A stretch of 35,768 bases of DNA. Origin: a virus. The position numbers and the translations under genes were made by a program. The notes beneath the pieces were generated by a model that saw nothing but the letters and a program-made list of their open reading frames with translations, ran no database searches and was not told where the DNA came from. The DNA lies in the IMG/VR virus record IMGVR_UViG_3300009537_000079, positions 1-35,768 of that record; one strand, given 5' to 3'. Shown here in pieces: positions 16,822-22,722 of the stretch. Each line of letters starts with the position of its first letter. The first letter of the stretch is position 1.

Positions 16822-17075
16822 TCACTATTTTTGGGACTTATTTTTTTAGATGCTTTTTCATTGCTTTAATGTGGCAATTCAAGACTGCTCATCCAGTGGA
16901 CATTGAATATAGTCCTAATTATGAGACTCAAAGAACCCATAATCTAGTGCTTAATTTTAGTCAAAAAAATAGGAATCCATTCTTCGATGTGCGACTGCCA
17001 TTAGATTTGTCCGAATATGAATATTTTGCGTGTAATTCTGATTGGGAAAATCCAATAGGTGAAGGTCCTCAATGA
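16818..17075 (+). CDS. Hypothetical protein with hydrophobic N-terminus, 85 aa
   Basis: The GTG start is coupled to the minigene stop. The first 18 residues are hydrophobic and aromatic (ITIFGTYFFRCFFIALMW), consistent with a membrane anchor or atypical signal. The rest is polar (PNYETQRTHNLVLNFSQK) and beta-like. By eye the gene is more A+T-rich than its neighbours, which may indicate separate acquisition. The stop overlaps the next start as ATGA. The family is unknown. Confidence 0.55.
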   Translation: MITIFGTYFFRCFFIALMWQFKTAHPVDIEYSPNYETQRTHNLVLNFSQKNRNPFFDVRLPLDLSEYEYFACNSDWENPIGEGPQ

Positions 17076-17473
17076 GTCAAGTCAATAGACTTTACGACCT
17101 ATTGTACGATTTAAGACCTCACAGATCAGATGCTATAGTCAGGGAGGTCTACGGTCAGGATAGTCCCTTAGCGCGGCTCGGAGCGCGAATAAACGACCTT
17201 AAAAACAAGGGTTATGACATTAAGGGCTGGACGGATGCGGACAACCGCAAACTTTACTGGTATCAACTCAAATCGCGCCTTGCTTCCCCTGGGGGGGATA
17301 GGGTTTGTGCGGACAGCGTTGTGGTGCCCGACAAGCAAGGCGCGGCTTTTCAAAACCCACCGCCAGGGCATCTTTACTGCAAGTGCGGGTCGTTAGTCAG
17401 GTTACAACAAGGCATTATCGGGAAGATTGGCAAATGTTTCAGGTGTCAAAAACTTCACAAGGTGGCGGCGTGA
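17072..17473 (+). CDS. Winged-helix DNA-binding protein with zinc ribbon
   Basis: Residues 1-68 match the phage winged helix-turn-helix pattern: a short helix (LYDLLYDLRPHRSDAIVREV), a recognition region (LARLGARINDLKNKGYDI) and a wing ending LYWYQL. A C-terminal zinc ribbon has Cys103, Cys105, Cys122 and Cys125 (YCKCG ... CFRCQ). This is a plausible early regulator or replication accessory. It lies two genes upstream of the replication initiator and could control the candidate promoter at 17602, which is inference. Confidence 0.7.
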   Translation: MSQVNRLYDLLYDLRPHRSDAIVREVYGQDSPLARLGARINDLKNKGYDIKGWTDADNRKLYWYQLKSRLASPGGDRVCADSVVVPDKQGAAFQNPPPGHLYCKCGSLVRLQQGIIGKIGKCFRCQKLHKVAA

Positions 17474-17598
17474 TAATCATAGGATGGTTTATGGGTTGTG
17501 CTGGTGTGGCATGGTTATTTAAAAAATCAAGTGCCGGCTTTGTTAATTTATACATTTTTATTTGGAGTGTATTATGGTTTTCTTTGAATTTGATTTAG
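17470..17598 (+). CDS. Tiny two-helix membrane protein, 42 aa
   Basis: A GTGA overlap with the preceding stop sets the start. The product is two hydrophobic helices joined by a short basic turn (IIIGWFMGCAGVAWLFKKSS, then FVNLYIFIWSVLWFSLNLI). Membrane miniproteins like this are common in phage early regions, where some inhibit host membrane enzymes or act as antiholins. The role is unknown. Confidence 0.58.
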   Translation: MIIIGWFMGCAGVAWLFKKSSAGFVNLYIFIWSVLWFSLNLI

Positions 17599-17601
17599 TG
17601 C

Positions 17602-17630
17602 TTGCCAAGAGTTAAGATCGGGATTAATGT
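17602..17630 (+). promoter_or_regulatory. Candidate promoter before the replication initiator
   Basis: TTGCCA (17602-17607) is five of six to the -35 consensus and is the same hexamer as the strong promoter at 24049. The best -10 options are weak: TAATGT at 17625 with 17-base spacing, or ATTAAT at 17623 with 15-base spacing. It lies in the gap after the 42-residue membrane protein and upstream of the structured segment. Confidence 0.3.
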
Positions 17631-17649
17631 ATGGAACATGAGAGTAAAA

Positions 17650-17742
17650 AGGAACCAGGAATTAAGTGTCAAACTTTCACTTTAAAAGCGCGCTCAACGT
17701 CTGTCCGTTCTCATGCCCTTGGCTCCCAAGCCACTGGTTCCT
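17650..17742 (+). ncRNA. Candidate structured leader or origin element upstream of the replication initiator
   Basis: AGGAACCAG (17650-17658) and CTGGTTCCT (17734-17742) are a perfect 9-bp inverted repeat enclosing two smaller hairpins. These are TTAAGTG with CACTT(T)AA (17662-17668 with 17678-17685), and CTTGG with CCAAG around a 3-nt loop (17718-17730). The segment is in frame with the initiator, but the 52 residues it would encode are low in hydrophobic core and unlike the family. I therefore read 17599-17786 as largely noncoding leader. An mRNA regulatory structure, a replication origin or a coincidence are all possible. Confidence 0.4.
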
Positions 17743-17786
17743 CGGTCAGAAACGGGGGTGCGCTGTCTTTCTTTCCGGGTGTCAGT

Positions 17787-18479
17787 ATGCACCGACAATG
17801 GCTCAAGTTATGGAGAAAAGCTGAAGATTCGGCTGTTTTTACGGACAGTCCTGCTTTTCATATTTTCATCTACCTCCTACTCCAAGCTCAGTACAGAAAA
17901 GAACGCTATTCTTGTATGTTTGAAGGTCATCAAATTTACCTTGAACGTGGTGAGTGTGTCATAGGTCGTTACAAAGTGGCAAAAGCGACCGGAATTGCCC
18001 CAAGTACGGTGAGAAATGCACTTCAAAGACTTGAAAAGTGCTACCACATAATTTCGACAAAAACGGACAACAAGAGGACTATTGTAAGTCTTTTAAATTG
18101 GGACACTTACCAAAACACAGAATTAAAAGAGGACAACGGGAGGACATCAAGTGGACAACAAGTGGACACTAAACAAGAAGGTAAGAAGGTAAAGAAGGTA
18201 ATAAGTAATAACAGCGCATTTGAATCTTTTTGGTCTAAATACCCAAAAAAACGGAATAAGGGGCAAGCGGAGGTTGTGTGGAGCAAATTACGTCCGTCGA
18301 ATGATCTCGTTAAATTGATCGAAGCGGGTTTGTTAAGGGCTAAATATTCTGAAGATTGGATAAAAGATGATGGCAAATATATACCTTATCCTTCAACGTG
18401 GTTGAGGGCGAAAGGGTGGGAGGATGAATATGAACTCAAAAAAGACGGATGGGATAGATCATTTCCAGTTAGAAATTAA
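17787..18479 (+). CDS. Replication initiation protein (phage O / DnaD-like wHTH type)
   Basis: From ATG 17787 (MHRQWLKLWRKAEDSAVF) the product has 230 residues. The N-terminal part is a winged-helix domain with the usual initiator pattern: GECVIGRYKVAKATGIAPST, VRNALQRLEK, and a wing ending VSLLNWDTYQ. A polar linker (about 115-145) leads to a C-terminal domain of the type FWSKYPKKRNKGQAEVVW ... IPYPSTWLRAKGWEDE, which in related phage proteins recruits the helicase or its loader. The helicase gene follows after one small overlapping gene. A longer frame from ATG 17631 exists, but its extra 52 residues coincide with the inverted-repeat structure. Lambdoid origins lie inside or next to such genes. 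Confidence 0.8.
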   Translation: MHRQWLKLWRKAEDSAVFTDSPAFHIFIYLLLQAQYRKERYSCMFEGHQIYLERGECVIGRYKVAKATGIAPSTVRNALQRLEKCYHIISTKTDNKRTIVSLLNWDTYQNTELKEDNGRTSSGQQVDTKQEGKKVKKVISNNSAFESFWSKYPKKRNKGQAEVVWSKLRPSNDLVKLIEAGLLRAKYSEDWIKDDGKYIPYPSTWLRAKGWEDEYELKKDGWDRSFPVRN

Positions 18480-18762
18480 TTTTTCAGGGATACAAGAGAT
18501 GGTAAGAATATCTAGGGCGAATTATAGATTTGATATTGATAATTACGACTTTTGTAAAAAAGAAATGACAAGAATAAAAACAAAATATTTTGAAAATCAC
18601 AAATTAGTAGAGGAGGCTCATTTATGCTTACAGACGGCCGAGGAGAATTTACAAAAAAGTATCCAAAATTTGAGCCATTGGGAAATACGCTTGAAAGAGT
18701 TATCGAAAACATCACATCAAGAACAGGAAAACCAGAGTACGAATCAGGATTGGAAGTTTTAG
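18430..18762 (+). CDS. Coiled-coil protein overlapping initiator and helicase genes, 110 aa
   Basis: GGGAGG lies 6 bases before ATG 18430; ATG 18424 is the alternative. The product is helical with heptad-like stretches (VEEAHLCLQTAEENLQKSIQ) and a Gln/Asn/Ser-rich tail. It overlaps the initiator by 50 bases and the helicase by 139 bases in other frames, which is more overlap than usual here. It may be a small helicase-loader-like partner by position, but no motif shows this. Confidence 0.5.
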   Translation: MNSKKTDGIDHFQLEINFSGIQEMVRISRANYRFDIDNYDFCKKEMTRIKTKYFENHKLVEEAHLCLQTAEENLQKSIQNLSHWEIRLKELSKTSHQEQENQSTNQDWKF

Positions 18763-19493
18763 ATAAGGGTATATTTGGTTTTCATAATTCTCAGATGACT
18801 GTAATTGCCGCGAGACCTGGGGTTGGAAAAACGTCTTTGATTTGTCAGGTTTCGGCTTATATGGCGAGGCAGAATAAGAAAGTGGCTTTAATAAGTCTTG
18901 AAATGACAAGGGAAACGATTTTAGAGAGGATGTTTTGTGTAGAGCAGGGGGTGAATGGTTTTGATTTAATAATGGGTAGAATGGATGGGGTTATAGAGAG
19001 AAAATTAAGTAAGTTTTGTGCTGATATTGGAAGGACGGCTTTAAGGGTAGTTGATGATTATTGTTATACAGAGAATGAATTATATACGCTTATTGAATAT
19101 CTTGAATTTAGACCTGAAGTTTTGATTATTGATCATATACAACATATCAGATCGGAGGGTAAAAGAACTCAGTGGGAGACATTAACGCAGTATTTGTCTT
19201 TTTTAAAAGAAATAGCAATGAAATATAAGATTGCTGTAATTGTTATTTCTCAAATAAATAGAATGGGTGAATTTGCCCCAACTTTGGCAAATTTAAAAGG
19301 AACCGGGGCAATAGAGGAGATGGCTGATCATGTTTTGCTTATGCACCAACTAGAAACAAATGAAGTGGATGGGAATAATTTTAAAATACAAATTGCTAAG
19401 AATAGGTACGGACCTTGCGGAACTTTTAATTTATATTTTGACAGGGAAAGATATAGGTTTTTTAATTCATATCGGGAAAGTAAAATTGCATGA
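18624..19493 (+). CDS. DnaB-family replicative helicase, core domain only
   Basis: This is an ATP-driven ring helicase of the replication fork. It has 289 residues, little more than the RecA-like core of DnaB. Motifs: Walker A RPGVGKTS (Lys69, Thr70), the DnaB SLEMT motif (91-95), Walker B VLIIDHIQ (Asp170), VISQINR (207-213), and KGTGAIEEMADHVLLM (225-240), which matches DnaB motif 4. The N-terminal primase-interacting domain of full DnaB is absent. The ribosome site is GAGGAGG. By eye the gene is clearly more A+T-rich than the structural genes. The initiator sits just upstream and a small gene follows in an ATGA overlap. Confidence 0.9.
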   Translation: MLTDGRGEFTKKYPKFEPLGNTLERVIENITSRTGKPEYESGLEVLDKGIFGFHNSQMTVIAARPGVGKTSLICQVSAYMARQNKKVALISLEMTRETILERMFCVEQGVNGFDLIMGRMDGVIERKLSKFCADIGRTALRVVDDYCYTENELYTLIEYLEFRPEVLIIDHIQHIRSEGKRTQWETLTQYLSFLKEIAMKYKIAVIVISQINRMGEFAPTLANLKGTGAIEEMADHVLLMHQLETNEVDGNNFKIQIAKNRYGPCGTFNLYFDRERYRFFNSYRESKIA

Positions 19494-19642
19494 GAACTTG
19501 GGAAGATTGGATTTATGAACGGCGTGAGATGAAAAGTCCAGATGAGAAAAAGGCGATTGAAAAATTGATTAAGAAAATAAGGGAAGACAAAGAAAAGGGA
19601 AAAGATGAAATTCAGCAAAGACAAAAAGAAGCGAAAGATTGA
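19490..19642 (+). CDS. 50-aa highly charged protein
   Basis: ATG 19490 overlaps the helicase stop as ATGA. The product (MRTWEDWIYERREMK...) is a single long charged helix rich in Lys, Glu and Asp, ending IQQRQKEAKD. It overlaps the HNH-like gene by 38 bases. Coupling to the helicase suggests co-production; the function is unknown. Confidence 0.55.
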   Translation: MRTWEDWIYERREMKSPDEKKAIEKLIKKIREDKEKGKDEIQQRQKEAKD

Positions 19643-20018
19643 AAAAATAATTTGGAATGATTTGATTGAGATTGCATGCCTTAAGTCTGACGGAAAGTGT
19701 GAGGTTTGTAATAAAAAAGGGGAGCAGAGGGACCACTGTATATCGTCCACCTGTGCTGAGTTACGGTTTGATCACCGTAATATTTCAAATTTATGTGCGG
19801 CCTGTCATTTTAAAAAGACTCACAAGGTAAAAGGTTGTGATGTGAAGGTGTATGACGTTGTAAGGAGGCGGGAAGGGAGTTTGGTGATGTTAGAGATGAT
19901 CTCGATTGCTTCCAGGAAGAAACCGTTTCAATGGACTCTTACAAAACTAGAGGAGCAGGAAATTGAAGTCAAAGAAACATTAGCAGACCTAACGGCAAGA
20001 GACTATGAGGGGGAGTGA
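19605..20018 (+). CDS. NinG/HNH-like Cys-His protein
   Basis: Of the 137 residues, the central part has CEVC (Cys32, Cys35), RDHCISS with His44, LRFDHRNISNLCAACH (Cys64, Cys67, His68) and THK (His73). This spacing, with the 'LRFD..N....C..CH' element, resembles NinG (Rap) of lambdoid phages and the wider HNH/treble-clef nuclease group. NinG acts in phage recombination. Placement after the helicase fits a replication/recombination module. Whether it keeps nuclease activity is uncertain. Confidence 0.68.
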   Translation: MKFSKDKKKRKIEKIIWNDLIEIACLKSDGKCEVCNKKGEQRDHCISSTCAELRFDHRNISNLCAACHFKKTHKVKGCDVKVYDVVRRREGSLVMLEMISIASRKKPFQWTLTKLEEQEIEVKETLADLTARDYEGE

Positions 20019-20194
20019 TGGGAAAAGCAAAGATAGTTGAGATAAGCGGGTTTTTGCTCGGAAATGACGTTTTAAGCCTTTTAATTAAAAAAGGCATAGT
20101 GGTGGGTGTAAAAACGGAGAAAGGCTGGCTAATAGCCCGTTACGGCGTAAATAAGGGTACTCTGAAGAAGGAGCTAAAGAAAAATGAAGGATGA
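20018..20194 (+). CDS. 58-aa hypothetical protein
   Basis: The ATG overlaps the TGA of the previous gene by one base, with GGGAG just upstream. The product (MGKAKIVEISGFLLGNDVLS...) has alternating beta and helix character and a basic C-terminus (NKGTLKKELKKNEG). It looks like a compact folded mini-domain with no cysteines. The family is unknown. It overlaps the next gene by 11 bases. Confidence 0.58.
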   Translation: MGKAKIVEISGFLLGNDVLSLLIKKGIVVGVKTEKGWLIARYGVNKGTLKKELKKNEG

Positions 20195-20333
20195 AGGGTG
20201 GTTATTCACGGCAGTCGTCATCAGTGTTGCGGCGGGTATATTTGTGTTAGGGGTTACAGCCGGTTACCAACTGCGCGGGGTTAAAGAGTATCATGATTGG
20301 AAGAAGTTGTATGAGGAGGCGAGGGAATTGTGA
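20184..20333 (+). CDS. 49-aa single-span membrane protein
   Basis: AAGGAG precedes ATG 20184 by 9 bases. One transmembrane helix (FTAVVISVAAGIFVLGVTAG) is followed by a short polar tail ending YEEAREL. The last codons contain an 18-base element, repeated at 20559, that supplies the ribosome site of the next gene. The function is unknown. Confidence 0.58.
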   Translation: MKDEGWLFTAVVISVAAGIFVLGVTAGYQLRGVKEYHDWKKLYEEAREL

Positions 20334-20576
20334 AAGCTTATGCTTGGAAACATTTTTATTCAACGATAAAGGTTGAATTAAACGAGAAAACTATTTCCAT
20401 GCTTGAATTGATGAACCATAAACAGGTTGAGGCTGAGATTGGGATGAGACATGCTTTTGCGAATACGATTCCACCTAAATTAAGTTACAGGCGTTATCGA
20501 AGAGGGAAGAAGAGATGTTTGTTTTGTGGAATGAAGTTAGGGACTAAAGATCATAGGGTGTATGAGGAGGCGAGGG
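20308..20576 (+). repeat. Duplicated ribosome-binding cassette TGTATGAGGAGGCGAGGG
   Basis: The identical 18 bases occur at 20308-20325 and 20559-20576. Each copy forms the last codons of a gene (Y-E-E-A-R) and supplies the GAGGAGG ribosome site of the gene that follows. The spacing is 251 bases, one gene unit. The proteins either side are otherwise unrelated by eye. Confidence 0.7.
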
Positions 20577-20584
20577 GGTTATGA
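20330..20584 (+). CDS. Hypothetical protein with CxxC, 84 aa
   Basis: The GTG start is in a GTGA overlap. The N-terminal two-thirds is helical and hydrophilic (VELNEKTISMLELMNHKQ). A basic stretch (SYRRYRRGKKR) precedes CLFCGMKLG, half of a zinc site unless His residues complete it. It ends with the same YEEAR codons as its upstream neighbour. A nucleic-acid-binding role is possible. Confidence 0.6.
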   Translation: MKAYAWKHFYSTIKVELNEKTISMLELMNHKQVEAEIGMRHAFANTIPPKLSYRRYRRGKKRCLFCGMKLGTKDHRVYEEARGL

Positions 20585-20859
20585 GGGATTTGGAGAGCAG
20601 GGCGAGGGAGATAGCAGATTCAACCATTAAAGGCAATGATGCGATCGGAGGATTTGAGAATAGGACATATCGCAGAGCTTTGGAAGCCCTCCTCCTCGTG
20701 GAGAAAGAGACAGCGGCAGAATGCGCTATGTACCTTGAAGAAGTCGCACACGAACACGACGAGGATGGTGAGTATAGCTCTAGGAATGTTGCTATGTTTC
20801 ACGCCACCACAATCCGCCGTAAGTTTAACCTTGAGGGTGGGGCTGAACATGGAAAGTGA
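20581..20859 (+). CDS. Hypothetical helical early protein, 92 aa
   Basis: It starts in an ATGA overlap. It is acidic and helical (YRRALEALLLVEKETAAECA, MYLEEVAHEHDEDGEYSS), resembling the small phage proteins often annotated simply as early proteins. No motif is recognised. The last 11 bases overlap the next gene. Confidence 0.6.
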   Translation: MRDLESRAREIADSTIKGNDAIGGFENRTYRRALEALLLVEKETAAECAMYLEEVAHEHDEDGEYSSRNVAMFHATTIRRKFNLEGGAEHGK

Positions 20860-21091
20860 GGGTGAAATGGACGCACCAAAAGTTCCTGAAGGAATGACGA
20901 AGATGAATGGGGTGGGGGAAATGGACACAGATAGAGGAGCTATGAAACCAATAATTATTGATTTATCAAACGGTTGGGACACTAAGGAAATATCAAAGCT
21001 GATAACAGCCTTGCCATGCTCTGAAGCCGATAAACAAATTATGGAGGCTCAAAATAAGGTATTTAAAGCCCTAGACCATAAGGAGGGGTGA
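20849..21091 (+). CDS. Hypothetical early protein, 80 aa
   Basis: ATG 20849 follows GAGGGTGGGG. The first 30 residues are Met/Gly/Glu-rich and look unstructured (MESEGEMDAPKVPEGMTKMN); this stretch contains a one-mismatch version of the GATGAAAGGGGTGG cassette. The rest is a small folded unit (PIIIDLSNGWDTKEISKLIT). The C-terminal codons (KALDHKEG) lie inside a 20-base element repeated at 21328. Confidence 0.55.
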   Translation: MESEGEMDAPKVPEGMTKMNGVGEMDTDRGAMKPIIIDLSNGWDTKEISKLITALPCSEADKQIMEAQNKVFKALDHKEG

Positions 21092-21347
21092 TGCACCGAG
21101 AACAGGAAGATAAAAAAACTACGATGCCCTATTCAGAAGTGTGTAGAGATTTAAGCGAACCTTTAGAGAAAAAAGTTATGTGCGGTGAAGTTATTAAAGA
21201 AAGTGAGATTTGTGAATTGTGGTCAGATTCTTCTAACGATTGCGCTTGGTTATTAAATTATATGTTGTCTATGGGATACACTTTTTATCCAGTTTCAAAA
21301 GAATATAGGCCATTATGGAAAAAGAGCAAGCCCTAGACCATAAGGAG
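21066..21347 (+). repeat. Duplicated 20-base junction element
   Basis: AAGCCCTAGACCATAAGGAG occurs identically at 21066-21085 and 21328-21347. In copy one it is read as codons for A-L-D-H-K-E. In copy two it is read in another frame and its TAG is the stop codon of the upstream gene. Conservation across different frames points to selection or recent copying at the DNA/RNA level, probably as a portable ribosome-binding junction. Confidence 0.75.
21091..21336 (+). CDS. Hypothetical protein with several Cys, 81 aa
   Basis: AGGAGG lies 4 bases before ATG 21091; a GTG at 21088 is also in frame. The product has four scattered Cys (VCRDL, VMCGEV, ICELW, DCAWL) and an aromatic C-terminus (YMLSMGYTFYPVSKEYRP). 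It terminates inside the second copy of the repeated junction element. The family is unknown. Confidence 0.58.
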   Translation: MHREQEDKKTTMPYSEVCRDLSEPLEKKVMCGEVIKESEICELWSDSSNDCAWLLNYMLSMGYTFYPVSKEYRPLWKKSKP

Positions 21348-21355
21348 AGAGACAG

Positions 21356-21553
21356 ATGAAAGCGTTTAAAGAAGTGCTGACACAAATACTACACGACGAA
21401 GAGGACGGAACTGAACTGATTGATACCGTTGATTTAATCATGTCCGAGATCAAGGCGAGGATGCCGAAGGAGAAGAACCTTGAAGTTGAATACAACTCTG
21501 CCCTCGCCGACACGATGAAAGCGTTAGGGATTGAGGAGGGGAAAAATGATTAG
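21356..21553 (+). CDS. Acidic helical early protein, 65 aa
   Basis: AAGGAGAGAGACAG precedes the ATG. The product is acidic and helical (MKAFKEVLTQILHDEEDGTE ... DTMKALGIEEG), with no motif recognised. Small acidic phage proteins can be inhibitors or DNA mimics, but nothing specific supports that here. It overlaps the next start by 8 bases. Confidence 0.6.
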   Translation: MKAFKEVLTQILHDEEDGTELIDTVDLIMSEIKARMPKEKNLEVEYNSALADTMKALGIEEGKND

Positions 21554-21971
21554 ACCAGATGCACAAGGATTTGATGAAATAAGAATCACAACGGTTCCGA
21601 GGTGGAAAGAATCGGAACTCTCAGGGGACGAGTGGAGAATTTCCGCTAAGATCGAGTATCTCAGAAATGGAGTTGCCCAACACGAAGCTTATGCGAAAGA
21701 CACGCAGACCGCTTGCGGATTAGCTTATTACCACTACGTCAATGCTCTTGATAATGGGAAAGGGTACTTTGCCACTGAAGGTGAATTTTGCGATCAAGAA
21801 GGGTGTAAAGAGCAAGCGACGATTAAGTATAAACTGAAAGATACATACTGCCGAGAGGGGCATAAAAACGAAAAGTTCAGAGATGATTACCGCCAATTTT
21901 GTAAGCGACACAAGAATAGAGGGGATCAATCTTTTGAAGATTCTAACAATAACTATGAGATTGGTAACTAA
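21546..21971 (+). CDS. Hypothetical protein with Cys/His-rich C-terminus, 141 aa
   Basis: GAGGAGGGG lies just before ATG 21546. The N-terminal half is beta-rich (EWRISAKIEYLRNGVAQHEA). The C-terminal half has CDQEGC, then CREGH and CKRHKN, a pattern suggesting a bound zinc ion (Cys/Cys/Cys/His or Cys/Cys/Cys/Cys). A similar Cys-His tail occurs in small phage proteins of unknown function. A 23-base gap follows. Confidence 0.62.
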   Translation: MIRPDAQGFDEIRITTVPRWKESELSGDEWRISAKIEYLRNGVAQHEAYAKDTQTACGLAYYHYVNALDNGKGYFATEGEFCDQEGCKEQATIKYKLKDTYCREGHKNEKFRDDYRQFCKRHKNRGDQSFEDSNNNYEIGN

Positions 21972-21994
21972 CCCCCGAAAGGGATAAGGCCATC

Positions 21995-22093
21995 ATGACC
22001 GATTGCAAGAGATGTGAAGGTAAGGGGTGGTATTGGGTACAGAACGGCCCTGATGATGTGGACAGGGAAGCGTGTGATGACTGTAACAGTTGA
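21995..22093 (+). CDS. 32-aa DnaJ-type zinc-finger miniprotein
   Basis: The frame MTDCKRCEGKGWYW... CDDCNS carries CxxCxGxG and a closing CxxC, the repeat unit of DnaJ zinc fingers (four Cys for one zinc). Stand-alone units like this are common in phage early regions. The upstream sequence has GATAAGG as a weak ribosome site. The motif is convincing despite the length. Confidence 0.6.
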   Translation: MTDCKRCEGKGWYWVQNGPDDVDREACDDCNS

Positions 22094-22107
22094 TCTTTGA
22101 GAGATGT

Positions 22108-22185
22108 CCGGTGGGTAAAATTTGATAAGTCCAAGCGGTTGAGCGTATTCGCGTATTCGTCTTGGCGCATTTCCCTGCCCACCGG
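22108..22185 (+). ncRNA. Candidate structured RNA between small genes
   Basis: CCGGTGGG (22108-22115) pairs with CCCACCGG (22178-22185), extended to 10 bp by U-G and A-U pairs. Inside, CCAAG (22131-22135) pairs with CTTGG (22161-22165), and GCG-TATT-CGC (22143-22152) can form an apical hairpin. A tandem GCGTATTC repeat lies within. The element occupies the only gap of about 100 bases in this part of the operon and ends 9 bases before an ATG. It could be a leader regulating the next gene, an RNA-processing site or an independent RNA. It lacks T-arm and D-arm features of a tRNA. Confidence 0.45.
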
Positions 22186-22194
22186 TCTTAAATT

Positions 22195-22293
22195 ATGGGA
22201 GAGATTGAAGTCGTGAGGCTCAATGAGAGGTGCCTTGGCGGCAAGATTGTACATCTACCGCCCTCTCCCAACAGTTATGAGGAGGATGGATGA
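22195..22293 (+). CDS. 32-aa hypothetical protein
   Basis: The frame MGEIEVVRLNERCLGGKIVH continues to a Pro-rich end and stops at TGA overlapping the next ATG (ATGA). The ATG is 9 bases after the structured segment at 22108-22185, and no ribosome site other than that structure is evident. The coupled stop is the main support. The function is unknown. Confidence 0.4.
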   Translation: MGEIEVVRLNERCLGGKIVHLPPSPNSYEEDG

Positions 22294-22430
22294 AGAACGT
22301 TGAATGGGATGACTCGCCTTGGAAAGAATTACAAAAGTATCGTCAAGGGGTAGATATTGGCTTTGTGATTGGGTTCGTCGGCGGTAGTTTGTTATGGTTG
22401 CTCTATGTCAATTATCATGGATGCTTTTGA
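22290..22430 (+). CDS. 46-aa single-span membrane protein
   Basis: GAGGAGG lies just upstream and the ATG overlaps the previous stop. A polar N-terminus with several aromatic residues (MKNVEWDDSPWKELQKYRQG) leads into one glycine-rich transmembrane helix (IGFVIGFVGGSLLWLLYV). The function is unknown. A 64-base gap follows that contains one copy of the GATGAAAGGGGTGG element. Confidence 0.58.
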   Translation: MKNVEWDDSPWKELQKYRQGVDIGFVIGFVGGSLLWLLYVNYHGCF

Positions 22431-22476
22431 CCCACAACCCTGAGGGGATATGAGACTACGAGAGGATAACAGAGGG

Positions 22477-22705
22477 GATGAAAGGGGTGGATGAATGATT
22501 ACATTCAAAGACATATGTGACATAGTTGGAAGAACGCCTGAAGAAGTTATGGAGATTATTAAAGGGGAGTATACGATTAGTATAATCGGACCAAAACCCA
22601 AGGAGAAGGCGTGTCATCCAAAAAACCATGAATTAGAGAATATTTACGGAAAGAAAAAATGTGATAAGTGCGAAAATTATTATAAGGAGGAGATGAAAGG
22701 GGTGG
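22477..22705 (+). repeat. Repeated ribosome-binding element GATGAAAGGGGTGG
   Basis: Identical 14-base copies at 22477-22490 and 22692-22705 each lie 3-4 bases before a start codon (22495 and 22709). A copy with one mismatch (GATGAATGGGGTGG) is at 20902-20915. Together with the two other junction repeats nearby, it suggests that starts in this operon have been spread by copying. Confidence 0.6.
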
Positions 22706-22722
22706 GTGATGGAGACAGCTGA
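22495..22722 (+). CDS. Zinc-binding early protein, 75 aa
   Basis: The N-terminus resembles a small helix-turn-helix (FKDICDIVGRTPEEVMEIIK). The C-terminus has a Cys/His set (KACHPKNH ... KKCDKCENYY) suited to one zinc ion. A DNA-binding or adaptor role is possible. It overlaps the next gene by 14 bases, and its end carries the second copy of the repeated ribosome-binding element. Confidence 0.6.
   Translation: MITFKDICDIVGRTPEEVMEIIKGEYTISIIGPKPKEKACHPKNHELENIYGKKKCDKCENYYKEEMKGVGDGDS

Noticed and set aside
17650-17742. tRNA or tmRNA-like gene
   Set aside because: The closing stem has the right size but the inner hairpins have 3-nt and 9-nt loops and no T-loop consensus.
17631-17786. N-terminal extension of the replication initiator from ATG 17631
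   Set aside because: In frame, but the added residues look unlike the family and overlap a strong inverted-repeat structure; ATG 17787 begins where family-like sequence starts. The longer form cannot be excluded.
22108-22185. tRNA gene
   Set aside because: The length and outer stem are tRNA-like, but there is no T-arm GTTC-type loop, no D-arm and no plausible anticodon stem-loop.
22450-22494. 14-codon frame (MRLREDNRGDERGG) between the 46-aa membrane protein and 22495
   Set aside because: Too short, composed mostly of purine-rich ribosome-site sequence including the repeated GATGAAAGGGGTGG element; it more likely serves as leader than as a gene.
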